This document shows, one piece after another, positions 1 through 12,700 of a stretch of 64,000 bases of DNA. The notes under the pieces were generated by a model. It ran no database searches, was not told the origin of the DNA, and saw nothing but the letters and a program-made list of their open reading frames with translations. A program made the translations under genes and the position numbers. Source of the stretch: Bugula neritina. Taxonomy: Eukaryota > Bryozoa > Gymnolaemata > Cheilostomatida > Bugulidae. Each line of letters starts with the position of its first letter. Within the stretch, counting starts at the first letter, position 1. The DNA is taken from contig OZ037770.1 of assembly GCA_964035545.1 (NCBI GenBank), positions 10,194,973 to 10,258,972 of the forward strand. The letters are read 5' to 3'.

Positions 1-754
1 GCATGCTAAACTGATCATGACGTCACCTATATAAGCAATAGGTAGACTTTTACATGTAGAGCTAATTTATATTAGTTTTAAGAGGCCCCTTAAATGGACT
101 ACTATGAGCAAAAGATGGTAATTATGAATGGCAAAGGTACCATGTTAAACCTGATCATTGCTAAATGCAGCAGAAGCGGGTAGTAATGAAAACTTGACAA
201 AGTTTGAATAATATTTTGCCCCAATTTGTATATAGAAAACTTGAAACTTGCAGCTAATCAACTTATCTGCAGTTGTGAAGTTCTTTCCAAGTAATTAAGA
301 GGTTTATAATTTCTTACAGTATCAAATCATCTTGCAGTTTAAATAAAAATGCGCTCCATAATGCCAAGTTATTTTACACTTCTTAACAAAACACTTTGGT
401 CTAAAATTTGAAACTATTATATTATTTACAACTTTATATACATAGTTGAACAAAAATAGTCTGATACAAATTACTATTTGAAATATAAATACAAATCTCA
501 ACACTTTGTACATTTGTGTAAAACATCAAGGTGATACTTAAAACCATGAAGTGCAATTGTTTAAAAAATGTTTGTTTTACTGAATTAAGAAATCGCTTGA
601 ACATTTTTCAATAAATAGTAAAATGCTAAAAAATAGAACTTCTCACTTGTGTTAAGTGAATGCGTATGGCACTATGACTTATAATACATGCTATATTATT
701 TTATTTATAGATAAATTAGAATTACTCATTGCCTGGAATTTGTTCTTTTATACT
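1..754. other. 3' flank of ANKRD6, no gene seen
   Basis: AT-rich sequence containing the ANKRD6 3' UTR and whatever lies beyond it. No convincing exon, RNA gene or repeat was found; the 63-codon open frame at 322-513 is hydrophobic, AT-driven and lacks splice or family support. Confidence 0.5.
700..705 (-). promoter_or_regulatory. Candidate polyadenylation signal of ANKRD6
   Basis: TTTATT on the plus strand reads AATAAA on the minus strand, 50 nt past the stop codon. Position and orientation fit, but the hexamer is common in AT-rich DNA. Confidence 0.4.
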
Positions 755-3700
755 TTAAACGTCACTAATCATATTGGAGTAAATGGTTCTTTTTGGTGCT
801 GGAAAAACTAGTCCATAGTTTGCTTGATGTCCTGAACTTATTGGCCTTTCATTAGAAGTAGCCCCATTCACAGGATGCTTAGCATAGGCTGGTTGGACTC
901 GTGACTGGACCACCCGTGAAGTGTCACTTGCAGCCAGTTCATGGTTTGGCCGAGTGGTATATTGTGCTTTGCTACTCATTTTTGGGTTTACTGCGGAATC
1001 ATTCTGGTCAAAGAAACTATTTTGGTTATTGTGATTACCATTTCTATGCCGATGGTTATTAAGCATCTGAGTTGCATTCATCTTCAAAGCAGCCGATTGT
1101 AAGCTTTGCTGATACCATGACTTCTCAGAAGGTGAGCCGTTTGTATTGCTATCATAGAAGTTCCCTCCGTATCCTGAATCCAAGTTGGAGCTCGAACAAA
1201 TAGAAGTAGAATCCACTACCGTGGTATGATCGCTGCTCGGTTCATGAACTGATAGACTCCGATGAAGACCTGGTGTGGTTTTCTCAGATTGCTTAGCAGT
1301 TACTCTTTGCGCAAATGCATCATGGAATGAGTGTGTGGTATTCGAATAACCGGGTGGAGTCTTGTTATACAGAGGAGGTGGTTGTCGTGTAGGTTGCCCG
1401 GCCCTGTTGGATTGTATTTCTTCATAACTCGGTAGGGGAGCACGTCTCTGACTTTCAGCCACACTTGTAGAGGCGGTACGCTGTGGTGGGCGTGGTAAAG
1501 AAGAGGTTGCATATGATTGGTTTGTGGGCGCTGCAGAGCTCAATTGGCTTTCCTTCTGAGAATGCTGAGCGCTGCCATTAGCATAATGAGAGAATGGAAG
1601 TGCTGTTTGCCTCTGTGGTGGCTGCTGCACAGCATCTTGGGACTTGTAAAAGTTAGAACTTGGATCACTGGATGAAGATAGTTTAGGTTTATTAAATAGT
1701 CGATTCAAGCCGTTGGGATATGGTGCAGTATTCAAGCTCTTTGACGGGTCTTCAAACACAGGTAGCACATCCGATCTATGACTATTGTAGCCTTCTGTTG
1801 GTTTAGAGGTATCAGATTTGTTGCGTGCCAGTAGCTCATTCCTTGTATTAACAATTGTTTCTCTCAAATCGCTTGTGTTGTCATTTCCGTAGGCCAACGG
1901 CTTACTACTAACAGTAGCCGGTGGTGGAAGATATGGTGGCTTTCTAATGACTGAAATGGACTGATAGCTAGGTAGTGGCGGCTTTACATTTTCTGAGTAT
2001 TTGTCATCGTGACCTCCTATAGGTGTTTCACGCTTACCAGGATGCAATGCCTGCTCCATTTGAGTCGAACTCAAACTAGAAGTTGGTGGCTGATCCTGGG
2101 CTATCTCTTTAGACTTGACTGAGTCATCATAGTGAACCGATTTCACAGGTTTTCTCAGCTCTATAGCCTCATTTCCTATGTTGAAAGCAACTTTAGAGTC
2201 ACGGGGTAAACTATTGGATCGACTGACTGCATACTTTTTGACATCAAAGTTTCCCGACAACCTTGGCTGTCTCAGCGCTGACTTCAAAGGCATAGAAGAT
2301 TTGTGGTCTGGTTTCTGCTCAGGTCTTTTATGACTTTCACGTCTACCCAGCACCCGGTCAATGATCGGTTTACCGTTGCCGGTTCTCGTGGCAAATGACT
2401 CTGATCTGTGATTAGCCTGAGGTACTTCATTGTTCGACGTATTAGTTTGAGGAGTACTTGGTGAGTCACAACCTGTATCAGTCCTAGAGTTTTCTTCATC
2501 TAAATGATCTCTGCTAACCCATAGCCCTAAAACAAATTGAACAACACATTATTTTGACATCCAACAATTGATAAGACTTCCTCTTACTAGAAATATATAC
2601 AACCAGAAATATTTTTATTATAATAATGACAAAACATGAAACTTTATACAAAGGCTATTGATTTATTCATATATATTCAATATACTAAAGTTTTTTTACG
2701 ATGTCACTTTAATTTACTAAGTTGAAGGCTAAATATGATCAGATGGTATAAATATAGGCTAAATAAGTTTTCTTCAGTAAACTACTCACCAGGTATTTGC
2801 TTCTTAGCTGCCTCTGCAATAATGTAATTATTGTTTTCTGTAAATTTATCAGAAGATAAAGCTTCCACATGTATGCCAGCACGAATTCGTTTTCTTCTCT
2901 CTCGAATCTATAGAAATAATAGACATAAGTAATAAAAGCAACACACTTTCATCTAAGGTTACTCAATTATATTTACTATTTTTAGATAGATTTCCTAGTA
3001 GTGTTCTCTTACTTCTTCATGGTGTTTTAGCATCTTCAACTCCTCCATGGCAGCTTCTCTAGATTTAAACGCTCGCCCATGAAAGCTGTACTCGGAGTGA
3101 GTGAGAGTCTCATCAGATCGAGATCTGAACAGTCTGGGAGGAGGTAAATAGTTCTCAGAGTTCATTGTCTGTGTAAACAGAAATAACTAAATTATAAAGT
3201 CATCAAGTAATACGATGCAGTTTTGGGAGCAGCCGTGGCCTAGAGGTTAGAGCGTTGGCTTAGTAAATATGAAGTCATGGATTCAAACTCCAACAAAAGC
3301 CACTGGTGATGTTAGAAAGAGCATCCAGTTATAAATGCTCTTGTGCCTCATATGAATAAATCTTTAGCATGCTTTTAAGAAACCTTTTCTATCAAGGATT
3401 TTTCACAGGGATGGTGACTATAAACTTGCATGAATTGTTTATGATACAGTGCCGATTCAAGTTTACCGCTAAGACTAAACTGTTCATCAAAAAAAGTTGT
3501 GAAGTTGGAAAGCTACAATTATTTTTTTTCTTTTACTAGGGTTCGGCTAAACTATTTGGCAATGTTAAATGATGACAATCCCCCTTACTAAAAATCGAAC
3601 CTCAGACTTTTAACTTGTAAGCATACACTATGGGTGCTACTGGGGAGTCTCAGCCAACACGTATATCAAACACTTGTTAAAGTTTATAAGAAAACATGGT

Positions 3701-6700
3701 TTCAACCACTTACTTCATATCTAGCAATCCTCTCATGGTCAAAGTCATCACCAAATCTCTGCTGTTTGCTGGCAATAGAATATCCAAATGGATCCGCTTC
3801 TCTTGTGTCAGAGATTTGAGTGGCCAACCAGGAATGAAGATCCTCTCTCAGGTTGGTTTCAGCCTATCAAAGACAGGTAGTAGGTACTTGGTGAAAGTTT
3901 GAGTCACATTGGGCACAAAAAGATCTGTAGTTTAGTAGACTTAACTCATAATTTACATAACTTCAAATTATATATAATTAAAAGGTTTTTGTAAGAAAGT
4001 GAAATAGGAACATACAAAATACACACTCTCATCAAGATTTTCTTTTAAAAGATGCAATTTATTGCAAGAAGCACAAAATTATTTAATAAGCAAAACCAAG
4101 ATTTCAGTTATAAATAAGATGACAATTTTACAGTTCCTAAAATCAATTTGAAAAATTAAAATTTTGGTCCAATTAATAAGAATTATAACATTATTATTCT
4201 TGTGAAGTTTCAATATAAAACTCTTAGCTCAATTGGATAGTTTAGATGATACCAATCTATATTTCTAAGCTGCTGTATTATAAAGTAAATGCATAAGTCA
4301 CTTTCCAATTATAGCTATGGTAATTTTTTATGTTTTGAAATAACTTTATTACATTTGTGAAACTAAAAGCAATTGACTAAAATAGCTTGTTTTGCAGCAT
4401 TTCTCTAACCTCTTCAAGTTGTTTAGATGACATATTTCGCTCTTGTGCACTAAGTTTCTTTAATCTCTCTAAGCATTCTTGTTTTTCGGCCTTAATTCTC
4501 TCTTCTGGAGTCATCTCCTCACAGAAACCCTACATTATAGCATGCCAAGTATTATATACAAACCCTACATATAGCGTGTCACGTATTATATATAAACCCT
4601 ACATACAGCGTGTCACCTATTATATATAAACCCTACATATAGCGTGTCACGTATTATATATAAACCCTACATACAGCGTGTCACGTATTATATATAAACC
4701 CTACATATAGCGTGTCACGTATTATATATAAACCCTACATATAGCATGCCAAGTATTATACATAATATAAAAGTTGTTATAAAACCTAGCATGTGCCCCC
4801 AAACTTTTTAAAGTAAACTTGACTTTTTGCTTTGAAATAAATTCATGTAGAACCTCCTACTTCCCAATAATTGTGATAATGACTTAGCAGATGGCACTTT
4901 GATTAAACCTTATAGGTCCTGCCAAATATTTTCACAAATATTTTTACCAATAATTACATAACTCACTTTGATATTTTTTACGAGTTAGTAATTTCATTCA
5001 AAATAGATAAACAATAAACATTTTATTACTTTATTTATATAAAAACAAAGCAAACTAATTTAAAGATGAATACAGCAACAATCAAAATATCAGATTGTCT
5101 TGCTTTATATAAAGTAATGATGAAATGTTTCCTGTTAATTAATTTCTAATAAACACTTACTTTATGGTTAGCATACAGTTCGTGATTGGGAAGTCTTTCA
5201 TTAGACATCAGCTGGGGATAATTTCTATGAGTAACATGATGGTCTAGCCCTGGTGCTAGTTTACTAGCTTCACACTGACAGTTTGGGACGTATCCTACAG
5301 GCCCTTGTCTTACATTTCCTGCAAAAATATAATTTATCTCTGTATATAGAGTTTTCTTCATTTTAATGAAAAAGGTTTGTAAAATCATATAAAATACATC
5401 AAATATAAATATACAAAACTAATAGTTTTTAGTTTTATTTTGTTAGTAAAAACAAATTTGCACAGAATCTACGTTTATTAAAACAATATTGAGCTTACTA
5501 TACTTTTTTAAAAAAGGTCACAGAGCTTAATAACATGTATAACTAAGTTTAATTTTATTTTAATGTCGTCGTGTCAACATCAAGTAATACAAAATAATAA
5601 TTGTATCGTGGGCTGCCTTATGCCCAACTACATTGAACTAATAGTTATTCTAATCCATTAATTTTATTTCATCACTTAACAGATAAATTAACTATCCATA
5701 TAAATAGTTTAACACTTTGGGGGATTTCCGAGGCAACTGATGAGATATTAAACTAGCTATGTCTGTCTGTCTGTCTTTCTCTCTATAAAAATGTAGTAAA
5801 AGTTGAAACAGGAAGTAGTAAATGGAGAAACAAGAAGTAGCTATGAGTCTCACCAGCTAAGTCTCTGTATGACACAAAGCCCTGTCTCCTGACATACTGA
5901 CTAAAGAGACCCTGGCTACCATCAGCTGCAGCGAAAGATTTGGAGTTATATATCCCTGATCTGCCAGCTCGCTCCCTCTCCATCTTCTCCTGTAATAGTG
6001 GCATTCATACAATAAGTTTTTGTTGAGAAATTTATAGTCATAATCACACCTCTCCATGAATCTTTCAATTTTTAGTAAGGAATTTATGTACGTAGATATT
6101 AACAGTATTATGATATTAATGTCAATAACTTTTTACATAAAGCATACATTTTAAATTCAATTAACAAAATATTATCTGTTATTTTTCTAAATTTAGTCAT
6201 GCTATTTTTTGATGCATTTTTATATTTATGGTGAACAATTTTTGGAGAAATAGTATTTTAGAGACTTTTTTAACTAAAGCGGTTCACCAGAATATCTACA
6301 CAGAATATAGAAGTGTATTCTGATATTGTCATTTGAAATTAATTTTAAATATTAAGACAAAAGTATATATATTCTTAAAATTATAGTACTATAAATAACC
6401 ACAGATAATAAACCTGGAAAGATATAGAATTTGAGTATTTGTCATCCGCAATACTAGCATACGCTTTTACAAAAAATTGCGTTCATCATATAGGTGTGAC
6501 GATTTTTGCAAAAAATTGTAAATGTGTTGCAAAACTTACTTTAGCAAATTTTCTCTTAATCCAGGATACAAGTCCTGAAGATTTTTTCTTTTCTCTTGTT
6601 TCTGGAGTCGTCTCTCTGCTTTTTACATGTTGACTGTACTGACTGCTGTGCGTTGTGTTATCCAATGAGTAATTTAGTAACACCCCATTGGTCGGCTCAG

Positions 6701-9700
6701 CGTGCTGAAACGTCATTTGAATGGCGTGTATGAGGCACATATTTTACAATTAAAAACATTTTACAAAAGAGACTAAACAATAAATATGTAGAAATACTAC
6801 ACAACTAAATTAATTTATAATTTTCTTTTATTTTTTATATCCAACATTAAGGATTAATTATAATACAAAGGGAAGTTCTATTTTCAACTTTTTCCTAAGG
6901 TAAATTGCTTTTTATTAAAAAATTACTATCCCTTTTTGAAGTAATACTGTATCAACATTATGAGAAAAAGTATCAATATGAAAAACACTTTCCTAGATCA
7001 GGAACAAGAGTTGCAGAACAAAACTTAGATGTTAACTTACTCCATGATGTATAATTTCTATTATTGACATGTGCTCTTTACGCCGAGCAATTTCCGTGGC
7101 AGTTTCTTTCTGTTTATTTGCTAGTTGAGGATTTATGCCTCCCTCAACTAACAGCTTTGCTATCTTTCGTCGTTTGAAGGCGGCAGCAATGTGAAGAGAT
7201 GTGTCGCCATTCTAGAAAATAAATAAAAAAATAAATAAAATATTAAATTGTTTGCTAAAAAATGTGCAAATTCACTGATAGTACTGTGAAATGCTTCAGA
7301 TTTTTATTAAATTCATTAACCAAATTTGTGAGTTGATAACTGAATAGGAGAAGCCTTCGAAAATGTATTAACACTTCATCAAAATATTATATTAATACTG
7401 CTAAAACCCATGATATGCATAAGTAGCTCATCTACTCACTTACTTACCCATTCACTTATTCTTTTACTCATTCACCCAATTATTCACTTACGAACACACT
7501 CATCTACTCACTTGCTCATTCACTCACTCACTCACTCACTCACTCACTCACTCACTCACTCACTCACTCACGAGACTCTTATAAATTCAAAAATAAAAAG
7601 TAGTAGCTATTATATTCTATTTAGACTTGTTATGCCTCTCCATCCCCAGCTGTGAGCTCACCTTATTTTGCTCTGATATGGAGCACCTTGCACTAATCAA
7701 TATCCGGGCTATGCCCGCATGTCCGTACCGGGCAGCAGTATGCAGGGGTGTGTCCCCATACTACAAAAGGTCAAGTGATAAAATACTAAGGCTGAAACAA
7801 GAGAACACAACTCTTGAATGGCAGCAAATTTTATTCTTTTACTTTCAGACAGTTATGGATTACATTGCATAATATCAGAGGTATTGATTTTATCACATAC
7901 TTTAGAGGATTAGACATGGCCAGTGGGGCTTATAAAAGATATTTTAGATTAACTAATCTTGTTAAATAGAATTCACTTTTGAAACATATAGCATTGTATA
8001 CATCAACTCAAATTCTACTGAGTCAAAGTTTAAAGCTTAAATTAACTTCAACTGCTAAAGTAACTCAGTAGATAGTAATTTGCAGTGCTTTAGAAGATCA
8101 ATTTTGACTTCCAAGTAGCAATTTTTGAAAAACAAACCTTAAAGTGAATATGTAAGTGCTAGTGAGTTTTAGCAACATATAATAATGAATTTTCATTTTC
8201 AAAAATTTTTAAACTTTAAAATTGAGTCTGCATCATTTAGACACAGACTTATAATCCCTAACTGTAAGTACTTACGTTATTCTTCACGTCAGGACTGCAT
8301 CCAGCATAGAGAAGTGCCCTGCCTGATTGATTGTGCCCAGATTGTGCAGCGAGATGGAGGGGTGTGCAGCCAGCCTGTAACCGCACAGCAGTTCTCAGTC
8401 AACAACATGCACTACTAAGGCTACTTTACATAAGAGACACTTCAAGGAGGAACAGGTGAAAAACAGTTGAGACTAAAAGATTTTATGACCGGATTTTACT
8501 GTCAAATTCCTTCTACATCAATCACTTCTTTAGCAGTATTTAGTGGATTTATCAATGGCTAGTTTCACTTTTTTTAGCAACAGATGTAGTCTTAAGTTGT
8601 GTAATCAGGCAGTTGATGCCTAGGTATTATGGAGAATTACGATTTTATAATATGGTTGTGTAACAAGATGAACTTTCTACGTCTCATCAATGTGCATACT
8701 AAAACAACATTGTTGTGGTGGTATTAAATGTTAAACTCCAATAAGCCCTGTAGTCTTCAGGTTATCTCAGAGATTTTTAAGCTAATAATATAACATTTTG
8801 CAGGCTTAGCAAATAAGCACAGTCATAGATATTTTATATATTTAAAGCCGATAGACAAAAAGCATGAAAGGACATACAATTTTAATACATTTCTTGTCTA
8901 AAATACGTAGAACAGTTTCAAGTTTGCCTGCTAAGTATGTGTAATCTTAATAAAACTATTATTTGACCTATATAACACATGTAGATGCCCATTAGTAAAA
9001 TTACTATACTGTATGCGCTGAGAGCAAAAACTCAGCTAAAGCTTGTGTTGTACTAATATTTCAATATTACAAGAAGTTAAGAAAGTTAAATTGAGATGTA
9101 ACTTTACATCTAGTCTAATAAATGTGCTTGAAGCATAAAGCAATTACTTTGCTATTACTAATTTGCTGTGGATAACTACTTGGATGCTGCTAGCTTGCTG
9201 TAGATAGCTACTTTTCTTTTACTAACTTTTTGCATGCAAATAGCTATTCTGTTATCATTAACATCCTTCCTATGACTTTGTTTTCAAAAAATTGCTTTCA
9301 CTTTTACCCGAGAAATGAAGACTGTAAAAAGCTTGAGCATATTCAATTATGATTTTCAGTTGCAATGCTCTAGTGCTATTTCTATTAATGTACATTTATA
9401 CACTTATACTTACACCAAAACTTACTTACTTACACAAGAACTTACTTACTTACACAAAAACTTACTTACTTACACAAAAACTTACTTACTTACACGTACA
9501 CCTACATACTTATACACGTAATGTATTTAGTTACAGTCAATGTACTTACTCTGTTGGCAATAAAAGCATTAGACTTGTTTTTCAGTAAGAGGTCAACAGA
9601 TTTGCTCCATCCATTCCAAGCTGCCTCATGCAAAGCTGTATTTCCATACTACAAAATAATATAAACAAAATGATAAACTTTATTAAACTTGAATTTAATT

Positions 9701-12700
9701 TGCTTACATATTAATTTTGCTTTCAAAATAGCCACACTCAAGAGACAGTTTTAAATCAGATATACAGAAACAGTAAGTTTAATTTAAGAATTATCATTTA
9801 CTGTGCAGAATTCTCAGTCTATACGGAATTTTCTAGGTTTAGTGTACAGCTAGACCTACAGTCTGCTAATTAAACCACAATTCTAAGTCTCTGAAACTAA
9901 TCAATATTTATTTCAGCTAATAATATTTAATAAAGTTTTATTAGTTATGGGATAACTAGTAATATCTTGCATTTATAGCCATAAATGTCAGTTATTAGCT
10001 GAATAAGCTTCAAGTTATATTGACTGCAGCAACTGCTTTTAGCTACTAGACAAATTTTCTCTTTGTTTCAGTTTTTCATTTGTTTGGCTCTCAAGTTTAA
10101 AGCATGTTTTCCAGTTTAATAAACGAATAAAAAGCTTTTTACATGAAAACCATGCAAAAAATTGCACCAGTCACATAAAAGCAAGCATTGAGTGCAGAAT
10201 TTTAGCACCAAAATTATTTTAGACAATCACTGCAAAGAATTGGGAGGGGGGGAAGAAAGTTGAATTTCATTTTTGACTGGATCGAAAAACTTTATAGAGT
10301 TTAGCATGAGCCTCAGATTTAGCTGTAGATAACAAACTTTCACAGGGGGGTTTTCAGTGCAACCCATTAAAAGCTATCCACTAGTATTTATGGCTTAGCC
10401 TACAACCTACAGCACTGGTCTTCTGCAGTTTGTAGTGGTTTACATAGCTCACACTAATAGCTAAGGTAGGCCCTGGGTTTACCTCAAATACCATAAATAT
10501 AAGAAAATTTATGCTCACATTGACAGCTATATTAAACATAAGTAAAAATTATTGCTTCAACTTCATTCTTTAACCTAATTTCTGCTACAATATATCTTAA
10601 AATGAAGCAAAATATTATTTCTACATTAAATTATGTTTAAGTGCTAGATATTTTGATACAGGGTTCAATGTTTTATAAATTGCTTTTATCTTTCACACTT
10701 ATAGATATATGGACTAAAAATAATATTTTTGATTGACAAATTGAATATTAAATCAAAGGAATTTTATTATCAGATTTTGTCTGTCATTGTAAAGATGTAT
10801 GGGCATTCAGTGGGTTGTTAACTTGCTACTTCTGAATGCAAACTGATTGAGTTTAGGCAGCATGATGGATGGAGGAGGTCAACATTTTACTCAATGTAGA
10901 AGTTATTACAGCTGATTAGATGAATAGAAAAAGAGACAACATCAAATTTTGCTTCATTTATGGTCAACTTTCAGGGTATATTATGGTTGGCGTAAAAGTT
11001 TAAGAAAGCTAAAAATTGGTGCTATCAAACAACCTTATGATTCAACATTTTCCAAGTAAAAGTCACAAAACATTCGATAAAATACTGGGTTTGGGTATTT
11101 AGGTATATTTTTTGTTTTCTAAGATGTTTGTTTTTTTATTTTAGTCTGAAGTGCAGGAAGAATTACATATAAATGAAACAGAGAAATATTGTAGAGGAGG
11201 TAATAGCATTGCATAGCTAGTGGAGTCACTTGAACCATGAATATTTAACAGCCGGTAACAACCTTTTTTCAGCAGTGCAAAGTCTTTTTTCATTTATTAA
11301 TGCAGATGTAGATGTAACAGAAAAGCTCAGAATAGAGACTAGTTTATTACACTCTTTGAAATATGTTATATTTGAACTTTGCATAAAAATAGAGACAGTA
11401 TACAAATTTTACTTACAGTGTCGTCCTGTATGTCAATATCACATCCTTCATTGATAAGTAGCCCTAGGACACATAAATGTCCCTTGGCAGCGGCTTTGTG
11501 CAGCGCTGTGTACCCACCCTGTAAAATAGGCAAAATATTCGGTCAAACTAATGCAATACAGAGTCCTTGTGAACATTCGGATTTGTCATTCCTTGCCATA
11601 AGTTGTCATTTATTGTCAGCTAATAACAACAACAACTAGTAAACAATGGTGCATAATTATTAGTTCTCTCTCTGCATTTATTTGCATAAACCAAGACTTC
11701 CTTAACAAGCTGCTATACTTAACTAGAAAGGCAACCTAAAGCCAAATGTGACTTACAGTAACTCAATAACTTACAGTAACTCAGTGACTAACAGTAACTC
11801 AGTAGCTTACAGTCACCCAGTGACTTACAATAACTCAGTGACTTACAATGACTCAAACAACTATGACAAATTTCCAGCAGTATAACACAGCTTTCAGCAA
11901 GCATAGAAATCCAATTCATTTAAATCAACGTCACATCACACACACATATTATACTAGATTCTAGTTTTTCTGGCACTTGGCAGATTGTTTGGCAGAGCTT
12001 CTGCATGCTGTACAAGAGGACACACATAGCTAATCAATCTTTACCACAATACTTCAAAATAGTAACTGAAACTATTGCAAGCCATCAAGGAACTTCTGTA
12101 CTATACAGCCGGTTTAGTATGTAGTATAAGTGTATATAGTAATCTAAAAGGGCTGATAGTATTGCAAATGTAGCGAGAGCAGTAATTGCTTGATAAGAAC
12201 AAATTTATATGTTTCCAGAAAGATTTATCACAAGATTTACAAGTTTATAATGTGATAAGAAAATCCCAAATGTCTTTTATAAGGTTTAATTTCTTTTAAT
12301 TCTATTAAATGATTAAACCCTACTATACAGCACTTGTATAATTCAATATTTACTGCTAAGGCTTCACTCTTGCAGGTTAATAGTTACACTATAGTTCATT
12401 AACTCCAAAGGAGCTATAGAGGTAGCCATTTAAACTTTAATTTTATTCACTATGGCGAGTAAAGGTCTATTTCTCACTTCATTAGCTCTAAAGTATAATA
12501 TTTTCAACCTGCTTGAACCTATTGACAATATTTTATTTTTCCTTCTACGTGTCAGTAGAAAACTGAAAGGTAGACAAATTGCTTTATTCACTCTACGCCT
12601 GCGCTGAAGCCTGTAAGTTTATAATATTCACCATGTACACAAAATATTAAAGTAATTGACAAAATGATAAACAAAAGCTCAAATAACTGAAAGGCCTATC

